Notes: generated by a model not told the origin, from the sequence alone. A stretch of DNA of 64,000 nucleotides from PVC group bacterium (GCA_945870225.1 CAMBRF010000001.1:248001-312000); one strand, 5' to 3'; positions 37,753-47,668 are shown, counted from the first letter of the stretch. Program-made: numbers and translations.

Positions 37753-38427
37753 TTAGGGATTGGAAGAATCAGGCCGTCCGGGACTGACGACAGGATTGGT
37801 CGGATAGATCAAATTCATGTCAGGTGCCGGGGCGTTAAGGTCGTCTGGCGTATCGGGCTTTTCGTCGGGGCCGTCTGATGTGAGGCGCATCTCACCCCTG
37901 ATCATGCTGTAACGGTAGGAATTCTTCCACGGATCCGGGAAAAGGGTTTTGATGTAAGGGCCATCCCAACCCCGCACTCTGGGACTCCGGAGCAATGCTT
38001 CGAGCGATTCGCGGGTGGAAGGGTACCGGCCGCAGTCCTTGTGGAACATTTCGAGCGCGGTTCGGAGTGTGGCCAAATCGGAGGCGGCATGCTGGATGGG
38101 GTTCGATCGACGCACTTGCGCGGTATGGTGCCGGGTCGTCTGCTGGGTCAGCACGGCCCCGACAATAACGAACAGAATGACTAGAGCGGCGACGTAACGA
38201 GGGCTCTTGGTGACCCGGGTCCATGTTTCCGCGCCGGAATCACCCGCTCGTTCCAGTTCGCGCTGTTTTTGCCGTAATTCAGGGGAAAGACGGCCTCGCT
38301 TTGCGTGTTTTGCGCCGTCTTTTGGTCGGAGCTTTGTCGGCACCGCCATGGCCTTGCCGCAGGAAGGGCAGCGCGATCCGGTCTGAGGTTCGAATATCAT
38401 CTGACAGTAGGGGCATCGGAATTTCAT
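37753..38427 (-). CDS. Zinc-ribbon protein with GspG/type II secretion pseudopilin-like domain
   Basis: A 224-aa protein with an unusual build. The N-terminal zinc ribbon is CPYCQ...CPSCG (residues 4-24), followed by a basic linker, a transmembrane helix (about 79-97, VAALVILFVIVGAVL) and a GspG-like periplasmic domain (LRTALEMFHKDCGRYPST, GWDGPYIKTLFPDPW). The prepilin-peptidase cleavage site typical of true pseudopilins is absent, so it is probably an anchored relative and not an exported pilin. It overlaps the YdjY lipoprotein gene by 4 nt and is likely made with it. Confidence 0.8.
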   Translation of the reverse strand: MKFRCPYCQMIFEPQTGSRCPSCGKAMAVPTKLRPKDGAKHAKRGRLSPELRQKQRELERAGDSGAETWTRVTKSPRYVAALVILFVIVGAVLTQQTTRHHTAQVRRSNPIQHAASDLATLRTALEMFHKDCGRYPSTRESLEALLRSPRVRGWDGPYIKTLFPDPWKNSYRYSMIRGEMRLTSDGPDEKPDTPDDLNAPAPDMNLIYPTNPVVSPGRPDSSNP

Positions 38428-39911
38428 GGTGAGGTCACCTTTACATCAGGGTTGGCTGGGACCGGCAGGAAAATGTAGGCGATCATGTTTTTTTCAACGA
38501 CGGGAGCGATGAATCGTCGCAGGTGGCCATAGGGCAAGTCCGGAGGCGCAAATATCAGTACGACGGAAGGGGCATCCGGTTGCTGGAGGGCGGCGGCCAA
38601 AGCCTCTGCCGACGCTACGGCGAACCGGCGTTCATGGTAAATAGGCTGACGATCCTCGCCTTTCCACTCTTCATCCAGACGCACCAGTTCTCCTGTTACG
38701 ACCCCATGGTTCTGGCAAAGATAAAGTTCCCACGGCTGGACAGGGCGCCCGGATCGTTCTCGATGTCTCTCGTCCGGGAGGAAGGCCCGGTAGTAGAGAT
38801 GTCCCGGCGGTGGGGGTTCAATCCGTACCTGACCGTTGTTCTCAAGGCTGTCAATCAGGGATGCGGCGGTCCGCAAGGATACGAGCGACAGGTTGTCGTC
38901 AGGCTGAAGGCTTACGAACGGATCGCGGCCGCTGGTTGCGATCCCTGCAAAAACGTTCTCGAGATCCTTGAAGGTCGTGTGGGAGGAGGAGGGGAGTCCG
39001 GGCTCGTGGAGCACATACTCGAATGCGGCGGCTGGTATGGGCGAAACGCCGGTACGGGGTACGATCTTCAAGGTCAGATCGCAGACCCGTAAACGGCCAT
39101 CGGTCCGTTCGGGTTCCATAATCACCTGGATGAACTGGGCGGCCGGAAGGTTTTTATCGGGGTTGGGAACCTGGAAGGAGTAGACCTCATGCTGCGAAAC
39201 GCGCCGGGGCACATCCAGGACGGTGCCGGATTCGTTATAAACGGAGACAATGCTGTTGGGTGAAAATACGTCAGCGGCATAGACTTGTCCGGTCTGGAGT
39301 GAGTCAGGGGCCGGTATCCACGATGAACCGGTGAACACGAACCCGGTTTCGGGAAGCGCTTTCCCGGTGCGGGTATCGATGACCAGTTGTTCGGCGGGTA
39401 CGGCTCGTGCCTTGGCCTTGCCGTTGATCCAGTCCGTGTAGTGGAAGGTGATCTTGATGCGCTCGCCTTTGGGCCAGAAACGCTGCCGCGCTGAATCCGT
39501 CCCCATGCCCGGGGTGACGCCAATGAATACCAGCGCTTCATGAATGGCGCTCGGTTTGGCAAAGGAAACGGCGAGGGCCTCGTACTCCTTGCCGCTGGTT
39601 TCGGCAACCATTGGAAATTCCGCCGGAGAGCCGGCCCCGAGCCGGATGCTTTCGGCATAGACAACGATGCTCTTCCTGATCGAGTCAGCGACGAGTCCCC
39701 GCCGCACGAGGATGCTGGTGTTGGTCGCGTATTTCTCCTTGTCTCGGGCATAAAGTTCGTCCGCATGGGCCGCATTGGCCTCGCGGGGGGAGAGGGGCGG
39801 TACGAGGGAGGCCGGCCCGTTTGTCATGCCGCAGGCTGAGCAGGCTAGCATGATCCCCATGAGTGAACCGCGAAGGGTTCCCTTATTCCCCGGACATAGT
39901 TTAATGGACAT
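38424..39911 (-). CDS. Lipoprotein with YdjY domain and ExbD-like C-terminus
   Basis: A 495-aa probable lipoprotein. The lipobox is GIMLACSAC (Cys near residue 24). Residues about 75-205 match YdjY-type domains (KPSAIHEALVFIGVTPG, then IKITFHYTDW and LVIDTRTGKALP). The C-terminal 60 residues (VASAEALAAALQQPDAPSVV) resemble the ExbD periplasmic fold. The middle contains no recognised domain. YdjY proteins are common in planctomycetes and relatives, but their role is not known. It is coupled by a 4-nt overlap to the GspG-like gene and follows ppk1 by 8 nt, so it may be read from the polyphosphate operon. Confidence 0.75.
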   Translation of the reverse strand: MSIKLCPGNKGTLRGSLMGIMLACSACGMTNGPASLVPPLSPREANAAHADELYARDKEKYATNTSILVRRGLVADSIRKSIVVYAESIRLGAGSPAEFPMVAETSGKEYEALAVSFAKPSAIHEALVFIGVTPGMGTDSARQRFWPKGERIKITFHYTDWINGKAKARAVPAEQLVIDTRTGKALPETGFVFTGSSWIPAPDSLQTGQVYAADVFSPNSIVSVYNESGTVLDVPRRVSQHEVYSFQVPNPDKNLPAAQFIQVIMEPERTDGRLRVCDLTLKIVPRTGVSPIPAAAFEYVLHEPGLPSSSHTTFKDLENVFAGIATSGRDPFVSLQPDDNLSLVSLRTAASLIDSLENNGQVRIEPPPPGHLYYRAFLPDERHRERSGRPVQPWELYLCQNHGVVTGELVRLDEEWKGEDRQPIYHERRFAVASAEALAAALQQPDAPSVVLIFAPPDLPYGHLRRFIAPVVEKNMIAYIFLPVPANPDVKVTSP

Positions 39912-39919
39912 GGTGATTC

Positions 39920-42025
39920 CTAAACAACGGACGTCGGACGGTGTGGCTGAAAGACCGCCTGTCTCCCCGCCGTTTCGTTATTCCTCAAACATGCGTCGTC
40001 GTAAAGCGATTGCTGACTGCGCCTTCCCGTTTTGGCTTCCGGCTCGGGGGGGCGGCGGTAAGATCCATCCGGTTGGAGCCAGCGACCCTTGACGGTGTCG
40101 GTCAGGCAGCATTCAAGAATAGCGATCAAACGGCTGCGGCAGCTGTCGTTTTCGACAGGGACCAACAATTCGATGCGCCGGTCGAGGTTTCGGGGCATCC
40201 AATCGGCGCTGGAGATAAAGACCTGTGGCTCACCGCCGTGGTGAAAATAGAGGATGCGGCTGTGTTCAAGGAAACGATCCACAATGCTGACCACGGAAAT
40301 CCGCTCGCTCAGGTCCGGAATGCCGGGCCGCAGACAGCAGATGCCCCTGACATTCAGATCGATCTGCACGCCGGCGCAGGAGGCCGCATAGAGCGCGTCG
40401 ATCAGTTTAGGATCCACGAGGGAGTTGAGTTTGGCCATGATGCGGGCCTTTTGGCCCTGTGAGGCGCGCGCGGTTTCCCCTTCGATCAAGTCCAGGAGCC
40501 GGTCGCGGAGGCCGATGGGGGCCGCTTCGATTTTGCGGTACTTGACCGGTTGTGAGTAGCCGGTAATGGTGTTGAAGAAGAGCGCGGCATCCGCGGCCAG
40601 ATCCTCGTTGCAGGTCATCAGGCTCACATCGGTATAGATCCGGGAGGTGGTTTCGTTGTAGTTGCCTGTGCCGATGTGGAGGTAACGGCGGATGCCGGTG
40701 GTCTCCCGCCGGATGATCATGCAGAGTTTGGCATGGGTCTTGAGGCCCTTGATCCCGTAGATCACTTGAACCCCGGCATTTTCAAGTTCCTCGGCCCAGG
40801 TGATATTGCGGGCTTCATCAAAGCGGGCCTTTAATTCGACGATGGCCGTGACCTGCTTGCCTTGTTCTGCCGCGCGGGTCAGGGCGGCCACGATGGGACT
40901 GTTGGGTCCGGTTCGGTAGAGAATCTGCTTGATCGCGAGAACATCAGGATCGTCGGCCGCCTGTTGTATGAGGCGCTGGACGGGCTCGAAGCTTTCAAAG
41001 GGATGGTAGAGCAGCAGATCCTGGCGGCTCATGATGGCGAACATGGATTCTCCCGGCGGAGCCTGGAAGGAGGGGCGGGGGTCCCATGCCGGAGCCCGCA
41101 GGGCGGGGTTGCCGGCGGCCAGGCTCAGGGTCAGAAAGCTAGAGAGCGCAAGAGGGGGGGTCATGTCGTAAATATCCGATTCCCTGATATCCAGCGCGTG
41201 TTTGAGAAAGTGACGGCAGGAGTCTGACGCCTCGGCGCTCAACTCAAGGCGGACGCAGGTGCTTTCCCGGCGTCGTGTCAACACCTGCCGCATTTCGCTA
41301 AGCAGGTCGCCCGCCAGATCCTCCCTCACGGCCAGATCGGCATTTCTCGTAATCCGGAAAGTCGCCGTTTCGAGGAGGGTCTCCCCCGGGAAAAACAGGT
41401 CGAGGTGCATCCGGATGGCCTCCTCGGCGAGAAGATAAGCGGTTCCTTTTTCGGTCGCTAAGTTGACCGTTCGTCCCACATTTCGGGGAAGGGGCAGGAT
41501 GACAAATCGCGGCTTTTTGGCCGACGCCGTCGGCCGGAGTCTGATCAGCAGGCAGAGCGTCAACCCCGGAACCGGAGGGAAGGGGGCGGGGGCTGACGCC
41601 GCCAGCGGTGTCAGCAAGGGAAAAATTTCATGGTAGAACACGTGTTGGACGTGGCGAGTCTGTGCCGGACTGAGTTGCTCAGGGGAAAGCCGCCTGATTT
41701 GGTGCGTGGCCAGGACTTGATCGATTTCAGCCAGGCAGGCTCGCTGACTTGCGGTCATGGCGTGGACCCGTTCGTTGATCCGGGCCAGTTGTTCGCCGGT
41801 TGTGAGGCCGGACGGGTCCCTGACGTTGCCTCCATGGGCCTGGAGTTGCTGCAATCCTCCAACCCGTACCATAAAAAATTCATCCAGATTAGAGGCGGTA
41901 ATGGCGAGAAACTTCAGGCGTTCCATCGGTGGCAGGGAAGGATCCAGCGCCTCTTCCAGGACGCGCTGGTTGAATTCCAGCCAACTCAATTCGCGATTCA
42001 AGGCGAGCGGAGTGGGGTTAGCCAT
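39920..42025 (-). CDS. ppk1: Polyphosphate kinase 1
   Basis: A 701-aa enzyme that makes polyphosphate from ATP. Domain order is as in E. coli PPK: the N-terminal domain begins NRELSWLEFNQRVLEEA, and the SNLDEFFMVRVGGL block follows. The autophosphorylated His lies in LKTHAKLCMIIRRE and the second active-site region is YFHHGGEPQVFISSADWM. The length is usual (about 690-720). The start at 42025 overlaps the ppx stop by 8 nt; the longer open frame would read antisense of ppx. It is the third gene of a compact ROK kinase-ppx-ppk1 operon. Confidence 0.96.
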   Translation of the reverse strand: MANPTPLALNRELSWLEFNQRVLEEALDPSLPPMERLKFLAITASNLDEFFMVRVGGLQQLQAHGGNVRDPSGLTTGEQLARINERVHAMTASQRACLAEIDQVLATHQIRRLSPEQLSPAQTRHVQHVFYHEIFPLLTPLAASAPAPFPPVPGLTLCLLIRLRPTASAKKPRFVILPLPRNVGRTVNLATEKGTAYLLAEEAIRMHLDLFFPGETLLETATFRITRNADLAVREDLAGDLLSEMRQVLTRRRESTCVRLELSAEASDSCRHFLKHALDIRESDIYDMTPPLALSSFLTLSLAAGNPALRAPAWDPRPSFQAPPGESMFAIMSRQDLLLYHPFESFEPVQRLIQQAADDPDVLAIKQILYRTGPNSPIVAALTRAAEQGKQVTAIVELKARFDEARNITWAEELENAGVQVIYGIKGLKTHAKLCMIIRRETTGIRRYLHIGTGNYNETTSRIYTDVSLMTCNEDLAADAALFFNTITGYSQPVKYRKIEAAPIGLRDRLLDLIEGETARASQGQKARIMAKLNSLVDPKLIDALYAASCAGVQIDLNVRGICCLRPGIPDLSERISVVSIVDRFLEHSRILYFHHGGEPQVFISSADWMPRNLDRRIELLVPVENDSCRSRLIAILECCLTDTVKGRWLQPDGSYRRPPEPEAKTGRRSQQSLYDDACLRNNETAGRQAVFQPHRPTSVV

Positions 42026-43637
42026 CGAGGATCGATCCTTTTGACGTTTGAGCTGTTCGCAGGATGACCTGCATGCCGAAAATGCTTTCAAAAAGCCCGC
42101 CCTTGTCCTTGACGGCCAGACGTTCGAGGGTGATGTCCTCCACATCCGGCACGGTAATGACGAATCGACGCTCCTCGCGGGAACAGGTGATGTTGCGAAT
42201 GTGCTGGAGATGGCTCCGGTCCATGGAATCGGCCACGCGCAGGATGGCACTCAGTTTGGCCACCACGAGGCGGCTGTCGCGGTCCAGGGCGGCATACTCG
42301 GGATGGGACAGTCGGGGCACGGAGCGCCGGTGATAGCGTGCGATCAGGGCCACCATGGTGTTATCCCGACGGGTCAGCCCGAAAAGTTCACTGTTCAGGA
42401 TCAGGTACATGGAATGTTTGTGATGCGAGTTATTGCTCACGAAGGCCCCGATATCGTGCAGGATCGCCGCGGTGCGCAGCAGGATTTCAGCCTGCGGGCC
42501 CAGACCGTGATCGGCGCGAAGAGCCCGGAATAGCGCGAGGCTGAGGTCCGCCACATGGCTGCCATGTTTTTCGTCGAAGTGATACTTGCGGCCCAGGTTG
42601 GAGGCGGAATGGGCAAGCTGCTCGGCATAGCGTGTGTGGGTCACGGAGATGCCTGCCATTCGCATCAGCAGGCCACGGCGCATGCTCTGTGTGGAGACCA
42701 GCATTTCCTTGACGCCGAACGCGCGCGCAATGCGGTCGTAAATCAGCAGCGCCTGTCCGGCCGTTTCAGCCTCCTGAGGGGGAAGATGGTACTTCTGCAT
42801 CAGCTTTTCGGGAGGGGTCGATACGATTTTCTCGGCGAGGGTGGAGCGTGCCATCGTCAGGCGTGCGGTATCGTTCGCCTCCCATCCGGATACCAGGCGC
42901 CGCATGGCTGTTTCCATGTCGCCCGCCAAGGCGATCAGGCGCGGTACGGTGTGTGTGGGGACGGTTTCCTTCATCTGGTTGATGGTTCTCTGGATGTGCT
43001 GATCCAGGACGGCGCACAGCCGGTCGTAGGGGGTCTGCGAGGTTTCCAGGGTCTCCTGCATCCTCAGGGCCCCGAGTTTGAAGGAGCCGGAATGCGTCAC
43101 ATACCCGTCCTGGATCAACAGGAGCCGGGTGGCGCCTCCGCCCACCTCCACCACGAGAACCTCTCCGGCATTCAGGGAGGGAACGGTTTCGAAAAGGTTA
43201 TGGATCGCCACATGAATCAGGTGCTCGACCTCGGCATCCTCCAGGACGTCGACGCTGATCCCGGTGGCAATATAGATTCGATCCAGAAAGGCATCGCGGT
43301 TGCCGGCCTCCCGGACGGAACTGGTGGCCACCGCGCGGATCTGATCGGGCGACGTGATTCCGTATTCGGCCATCACCTGCCGGAATCCCTTGAGGATGGT
43401 AACGCATTCCTCGATGCATTCCCGATCGATGCTGCCCGCGCCGAAGGTGTTTTTACCCAGACTGACAGCCTGTTGGACAGATTCCAAAAGCCGCATTTTT
43501 CCGCCGGATGAGATTTCAGAGATATCGAGCCGGATGGCGCGCGCGCCGATATCGATCACAGCTACCTGACGAGGTCGACCGGGTGCGGGGGTGTCATCGC
43601 GGGGTTGTGCGTTGGGGGGGGGTGTATCCATGATCAT
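42018..43637 (-). CDS. ppx: Exopolyphosphatase / guanosine pentaphosphatase family protein with HD domain
   Basis: A 539-aa Ppx/GppA protein. The ASKHA-fold N-terminal domains start AVIDIGARAIRLDISEI (family consensus DIGSNSIRL, so slightly diverged) and include the phosphate-binding VVEVGGGATRLL. The C-terminal HD-type region contains ILHDIGAFVSNNSHHKHS. It removes terminal phosphates from polyphosphate. It lies between a ROK sugar kinase (2-nt gap) and ppk1 (8-nt overlap). ATG 43631 (MDTPPP) is a close alternative start. Confidence 0.93.
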   Translation of the reverse strand: MIMDTPPPNAQPRDDTPAPGRPRQVAVIDIGARAIRLDISEISSGGKMRLLESVQQAVSLGKNTFGAGSIDRECIEECVTILKGFRQVMAEYGITSPDQIRAVATSSVREAGNRDAFLDRIYIATGISVDVLEDAEVEHLIHVAIHNLFETVPSLNAGEVLVVEVGGGATRLLLIQDGYVTHSGSFKLGALRMQETLETSQTPYDRLCAVLDQHIQRTINQMKETVPTHTVPRLIALAGDMETAMRRLVSGWEANDTARLTMARSTLAEKIVSTPPEKLMQKYHLPPQEAETAGQALLIYDRIARAFGVKEMLVSTQSMRRGLLMRMAGISVTHTRYAEQLAHSASNLGRKYHFDEKHGSHVADLSLALFRALRADHGLGPQAEILLRTAAILHDIGAFVSNNSHHKHSMYLILNSELFGLTRRDNTMVALIARYHRRSVPRLSHPEYAALDRDSRLVVAKLSAILRVADSMDRSHLQHIRNITCSREERRFVITVPDVEDITLERLAVKDKGGLFESIFGMQVILRTAQTSKGSILDG

Positions 43638-43639
43638 GA

Positions 43640-44629
43640 CTATTTTGAGCCGTGTTTATCGGCAGCATCGGAGGCCAGAGCGGCGGCCCCGAGGGTTGTG
43701 GCATGGTCGCCGCAGCGGGCGGCCACAATCTTGAAGCTGTTGCGGAAACTCTCCGTCACACCGGTTTCGACGGTCTCGCTTATCTCATCGACGAAGAGGT
43801 CCGGCATTTCCGCAACCAGCCCGCCGCCCAGGACGATGACGTCAGGTGACAGAAGATGGACGACCCCCACCAGGACTTCCCCGATCCGGTGTGCGGCGTG
43901 ACGCACGATCTTGTCGACGTTCTTGTCGCCAGCCTCGATGGCCGCGCGGATGGAGGCACTGCGGATCTCGGCGATGTCTGTGCCCACAGCAGCCAGCAGG
44001 CGCGGGGCCTGCCCCCGGTAGGCGGCCTGAGCCAGTTCGGCGGAGATGGCGAGCCGGCTGGCCACGGTTTCCAGGCAGCCGCGCCGGCCGCAGCCGCACA
44101 GCACGCCATCGGGCTCAACCTGGATGTGCCCTATTTCCATGCACGACCCGACTTTGCCACGTAGCAGGCGGCCTTCGTAGACGCAGGCTCCGCCGATTCC
44201 GGTGCCGGGGAATACGCCCACCACGCAGCGTGCGCGCCGGGCGGCCCCGAACCGGTACTCCGCATAGGTTCCGGCATCCACATCATTGGCAATGGCCACC
44301 GTGGTTTTGAAGGCAGAGGCCAAGGTCTTCCGGAGTGGAAGGTTGTGCCAGCCGAGGTTGGGGGCATGCAGTAGAACACCCTTATCCAGGTCCAGCATGC
44401 CGGGGGCTCCCACGCCGATGCCCAGAACGGCGGACGGTTCCACATTGGCTTCCGCCAGTGCCTGTTGGATCGTTTCGATAATGCGGGCGGTGCCGGACCG
44501 GGACCCCGCTTGTCCCTTTGACCGGCGTCGTCGCGAACCCACGATCCGGAACTGTTCGTCGAATACCGTGGCGAGCATTTTAGTGCCGCCCAAATCGAAA
44601 CCCACCCAATAGTGTCGTGAAGCCGCCAT
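43640..44629 (-). CDS. ROK-family sugar kinase, possibly polyphosphate-linked glucokinase
   Basis: A 329-aa ASKHA kinase. Motifs are the phosphate-1 loop GFDLGGTKMLATVFD, the GTGIGGACVYEG loop, the ExGH-type segment EIGHIQVEPDG and the ROK zinc site CGCGRRGCLETVAS. It most likely phosphorylates glucose or a related hexose. Because the next two genes are ppx and ppk1, polyphosphate could be its phosphate donor, as in ROK-type polyphosphate glucokinases; ATP use cannot be excluded from the sequence. The start at 44629 (MAASRHYW) follows a GAGGAAAT ribosome site. Confidence 0.9.
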   Translation of the reverse strand: MAASRHYWVGFDLGGTKMLATVFDEQFRIVGSRRRRSKGQAGSRSGTARIIETIQQALAEANVEPSAVLGIGVGAPGMLDLDKGVLLHAPNLGWHNLPLRKTLASAFKTTVAIANDVDAGTYAEYRFGAARRARCVVGVFPGTGIGGACVYEGRLLRGKVGSCMEIGHIQVEPDGVLCGCGRRGCLETVASRLAISAELAQAAYRGQAPRLLAAVGTDIAEIRSASIRAAIEAGDKNVDKIVRHAAHRIGEVLVGVVHLLSPDVIVLGGGLVAEMPDLFVDEISETVETGVTESFRNSFKIVAARCGDHATTLGAAALASDAADKHGSK

Positions 44630-44831
44630 GATTATTTCCTCTTCAGGTATTTTTAGACCAGAAGTCGTCCGCAAACAACGGAAATCGCCGGATAAGAGCG
44701 CCGGCAATTCCGCCGAAAGGCCGGAGTGGAAAAAAAGATTGATTCCGCAGGGGTGTTGGGTATTGTATGCCCCTTCCTTGAGGAGACCGGCTGGCTTGTA
44801 TCGGGTATCTGGCTGTCTCCGTGAAGACCAT

Positions 44832-44907
<76 letters not shown>

Positions 44908-45238
44908 TTTAAAAGAATACCGACGTGATGACCAGGAATCACGTCGAAGGCTATACCAGTGCGGCACGATGGTATCCTGGTTCGCCGACTTGGATTTCAA
45001 CCCAGATTAACCCAAAAAGCAATGAAGTTGCAATAGGTTGCAAGTCCCCCTTCGTAACCAGTTCACGTGCAACGTATAAGGATAGACAGTGGCAATGTGG
45101 CCAGGCCGCAGATTGCCAGATGACAACGCAATGAAATCCGACTGCATCAAGAACTGGCCGAAGAACGAGCGGAAACGCGCCGCTGCGTCGGGCAACCTCC
45201 AGAAGGCGCTTGATGCCTGACCAGGCCCGACCATAACC
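44908..45238. other. Non-coding stretch between tRNA-Phe and the accessory genes
   Basis: No convincing gene, terminator or repeat is seen in these 331 nt. Short open frames exist on both strands but lack protein-like composition. The start codon of the following gene lacks a clear ribosome site, so part of this stretch may be its promoter and leader. Confidence 0.5.
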
Positions 45239-47668
45239 ATGGAAGAAGGGACTAACAACGGGATTCAGCAAGTACGGGACAGATTGCTGGTTATCGATCG
45301 AGAACGTAATGAACTGTTGCGCCAATTAGGCGATCTTGAGCGACAGGCGTACCTTGATGCGCCCCCGATCTTGGGCGCTCCCTTGGGACGGCCTCCTGTC
45401 ATGTCGGTTCCTGTCACTGCTGACAATCGGGTGTCACTCTTCCTTACTCTGTTCCGCTGCCGGGAGTCGGTCTACCCGCGACTGTGGGAGAACAAGAAGA
45501 AGGGGACGAAAGGCTACGCTCCGGTTTGCGATCACGATTGGGCACCCGGACTGTGCAATAAGCCGCGCGTGAAGTGTTCAGAGTGCTCGCACCAGGCGTT
45601 TCGGCCCCTCGATGAAACCGCCGCGAAGGATCATCTTCTCGGCAAGACGACCATTGGAACCTATGCCATCCGTGAGGACGATACCTGTGTGTTCCTTGCC
45701 TGTGACTTTGACGAAAAAGACTGGTGTGACGACGTGGCCGCATACCGGCGGGCCGGTCTTGAATTAGGGATCGACGTGGCGGTCGAGCGCTCGCGGTCCG
45801 GCAACGGCGCTCATGCGTGGATATTCTTCGCGGAGCCCATGCCTGCCCGTCTGGCGCGCTTGCTTGGAACGATGTTGCTCGCACGGACAACGGAACAGCG
45901 ACATGTTCTCGGTGTGAGATCTTTCGATCGGTTCTTTCCAAGTCAAGACTACCTGCCTACCACCCGACATGGATTTGGGAATCTGATCGCCTTACCTCTC
46001 CAGAAGGGGCCTCGCGAGGCCGGCAATTCCGTCTTTGTTGATGCCGACATGAATCCTCATCCCAACCAGTGGACCTATCTGGCCGGGGTCCGGCGCCTCT
46101 CTTCTCAAGAACTCCGATCCCTGGTGCGCGAGACGCTGGTTGCACCCAGGAACGCCGATGAGCGAGTGGACCTTGCTCTTGAGACGGACCGGGCGCTGAT
46201 CGAAAGAGAAGAGAAGGTCATCAAACTTCCTGTCCCATTGGAGATCACGGTGATCAGGGATGAACAGATCCACATTCCGCTGCCCGGGTTGCCCGCCGGC
46301 CTCATTACACGGCTCCGACGGCTGGCAACATTTCCCAACCCAAAGTTCTACGAGATGCAGCGTATGCGGTTGCCCACGTATCCATTGCAGCGGTTCATCT
46401 TTGCCGGGGAGTTGCGGGAGGCGGAGATCGTTCTGCCGCGCGGACTGATTGAGAGGGTATCCGCTCTGTTGGAAAAAGCCGGCGCTTATCTGGCCATTGA
46501 GGACCGTCGCACGGTCCGCAAAGGCCTGAAGGTCGAGTTCACCGGAGTATTGACCGATGAGCAGGCCGCTGCCGCAGCGGCCATGAGAATGCACGACATT
46601 GGCATCATCGTCATGCCCCCCGGAACAGGAAAGACCGTATTGGGCTGCGCCATGATTGCCGCTCGCAAGGCGCCGACACTCATCATCGTGCATCGTCAGC
46701 CACTGATGGATCAATGGAAGGCCCGCCTCCAGCAGTTCATGACACTCGGGGATGTTGAGGTGGGCGTCATTGCGGGGACCAAGCAGAATCCACACGGCAG
46801 GATTGACATTGCCATGATTCAGTCGCTCGCCAAGAACCCGGACCTGCCGGCGCTTGCCGCCCGGTATGCTCATATTGTTGTGGATGAATGTCATCGCATA
46901 CCGGCCCCGTCTTTCGAGGGAGTGCTTAGAACCTTCAAGGCTCGTTACGTTCTTGGTCTGACTGCCACGCCCTATCGGCAGGATGGCATGGAACGAATCC
47001 TCTTACATCAATGCGGCTCGATCCGTTTCACGTCTGACGTGGCAGGGCTGACTCTTGGGAAGGTCGTCATTATGCGAACGACCGGCTTCGGAGTTCCGCC
47101 GGAGCATGGCGAAAAGCCCGCCTACCACGTCCTTGCCGAGTTACTCGCCCACGATGCGACGCGGAACACAGTCATTGCGTCGGATATTGCCACGGCAATC
47201 AGGCAAGATCGCCGCGTGCTCGTTCTCGCCGACCGAACGGATCACGTGGACGAACTACAGCGACGGGTTAATGATGAACTGGTGCGTGATGGCTATGTGG
47301 GCCAACTCTTTAAACTCGACAGCCAGATGGGTGTCAAAGCCCGTCGATCAACGCATGCTGCCATTATCAAAGCTTGCCAGACGACCCATGGCGTATGCAT
47401 CTTTGCCACGGGCTCGTTGATCGGCGAGGGTTTCGATTTGCCGGCACTTGACACGCTGGTGCTTGCCAGCCCGATTTCCTTCAAAGGGCGGCTGATTCAG
47501 TACGCTGGCCGCCTCCACCGTGCATCGGAGCACAAACACGATGTGAGAATCCTCGACTACGTGGATGCATCATCGCCTGTCATGCTCAAGATGTGCAGGA
47601 AGCGGCGGAAGGCCTACGAAACGATGGGCTACAAGATTGAGGAAATCCCGTTACAAGCGCCAGAATAA
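45239..47668 (+). CDS. TOTE-type archaeo-eukaryotic primase fused to superfamily 2 helicase
   Basis: An 809-aa protein. A short coiled coil (about 10-38) is followed by an archaeo-eukaryotic primase domain (about 60-260) with a Cys cluster (C106, C113, C116). The catalytic DFD is at 156-158, SGNGAHAWIFF at 187-197, PSQD at 234-237 and GFGNLIALPLQ at 245-255. The second half is a DEAD/DEAH-type helicase: Walker A PPGTGKT (460-466), DECH (549-552), GLTATPYRQDG, and QYAGRLHR as motif VI. This fusion is the kind described in TOTE conflict systems, thought to act on invading nucleic acid. It is the first accessory gene after tRNA-Phe. The start ATG lacks a clear ribosome site. Confidence 0.85.
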   Translation: MEEGTNNGIQQVRDRLLVIDRERNELLRQLGDLERQAYLDAPPILGAPLGRPPVMSVPVTADNRVSLFLTLFRCRESVYPRLWENKKKGTKGYAPVCDHDWAPGLCNKPRVKCSECSHQAFRPLDETAAKDHLLGKTTIGTYAIREDDTCVFLACDFDEKDWCDDVAAYRRAGLELGIDVAVERSRSGNGAHAWIFFAEPMPARLARLLGTMLLARTTEQRHVLGVRSFDRFFPSQDYLPTTRHGFGNLIALPLQKGPREAGNSVFVDADMNPHPNQWTYLAGVRRLSSQELRSLVRETLVAPRNADERVDLALETDRALIEREEKVIKLPVPLEITVIRDEQIHIPLPGLPAGLITRLRRLATFPNPKFYEMQRMRLPTYPLQRFIFAGELREAEIVLPRGLIERVSALLEKAGAYLAIEDRRTVRKGLKVEFTGVLTDEQAAAAAAMRMHDIGIIVMPPGTGKTVLGCAMIAARKAPTLIIVHRQPLMDQWKARLQQFMTLGDVEVGVIAGTKQNPHGRIDIAMIQSLAKNPDLPALAARYAHIVVDECHRIPAPSFEGVLRTFKARYVLGLTATPYRQDGMERILLHQCGSIRFTSDVAGLTLGKVVIMRTTGFGVPPEHGEKPAYHVLAELLAHDATRNTVIASDIATAIRQDRRVLVLADRTDHVDELQRRVNDELVRDGYVGQLFKLDSQMGVKARRSTHAAIIKACQTTHGVCIFATGSLIGEGFDLPALDTLVLASPISFKGRLIQYAGRLHRASEHKHDVRILDYVDASSPVMLKMCRKRRKAYETMGYKIEEIPLQAPE

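Noticed and set aside
44951-45325. Minus-strand open frame of 124 codons between tRNA-Phe and the primase-helicase gene
   Set aside because: It has no recognisable motif, no ribosome site and overlaps the start of a clear gene.
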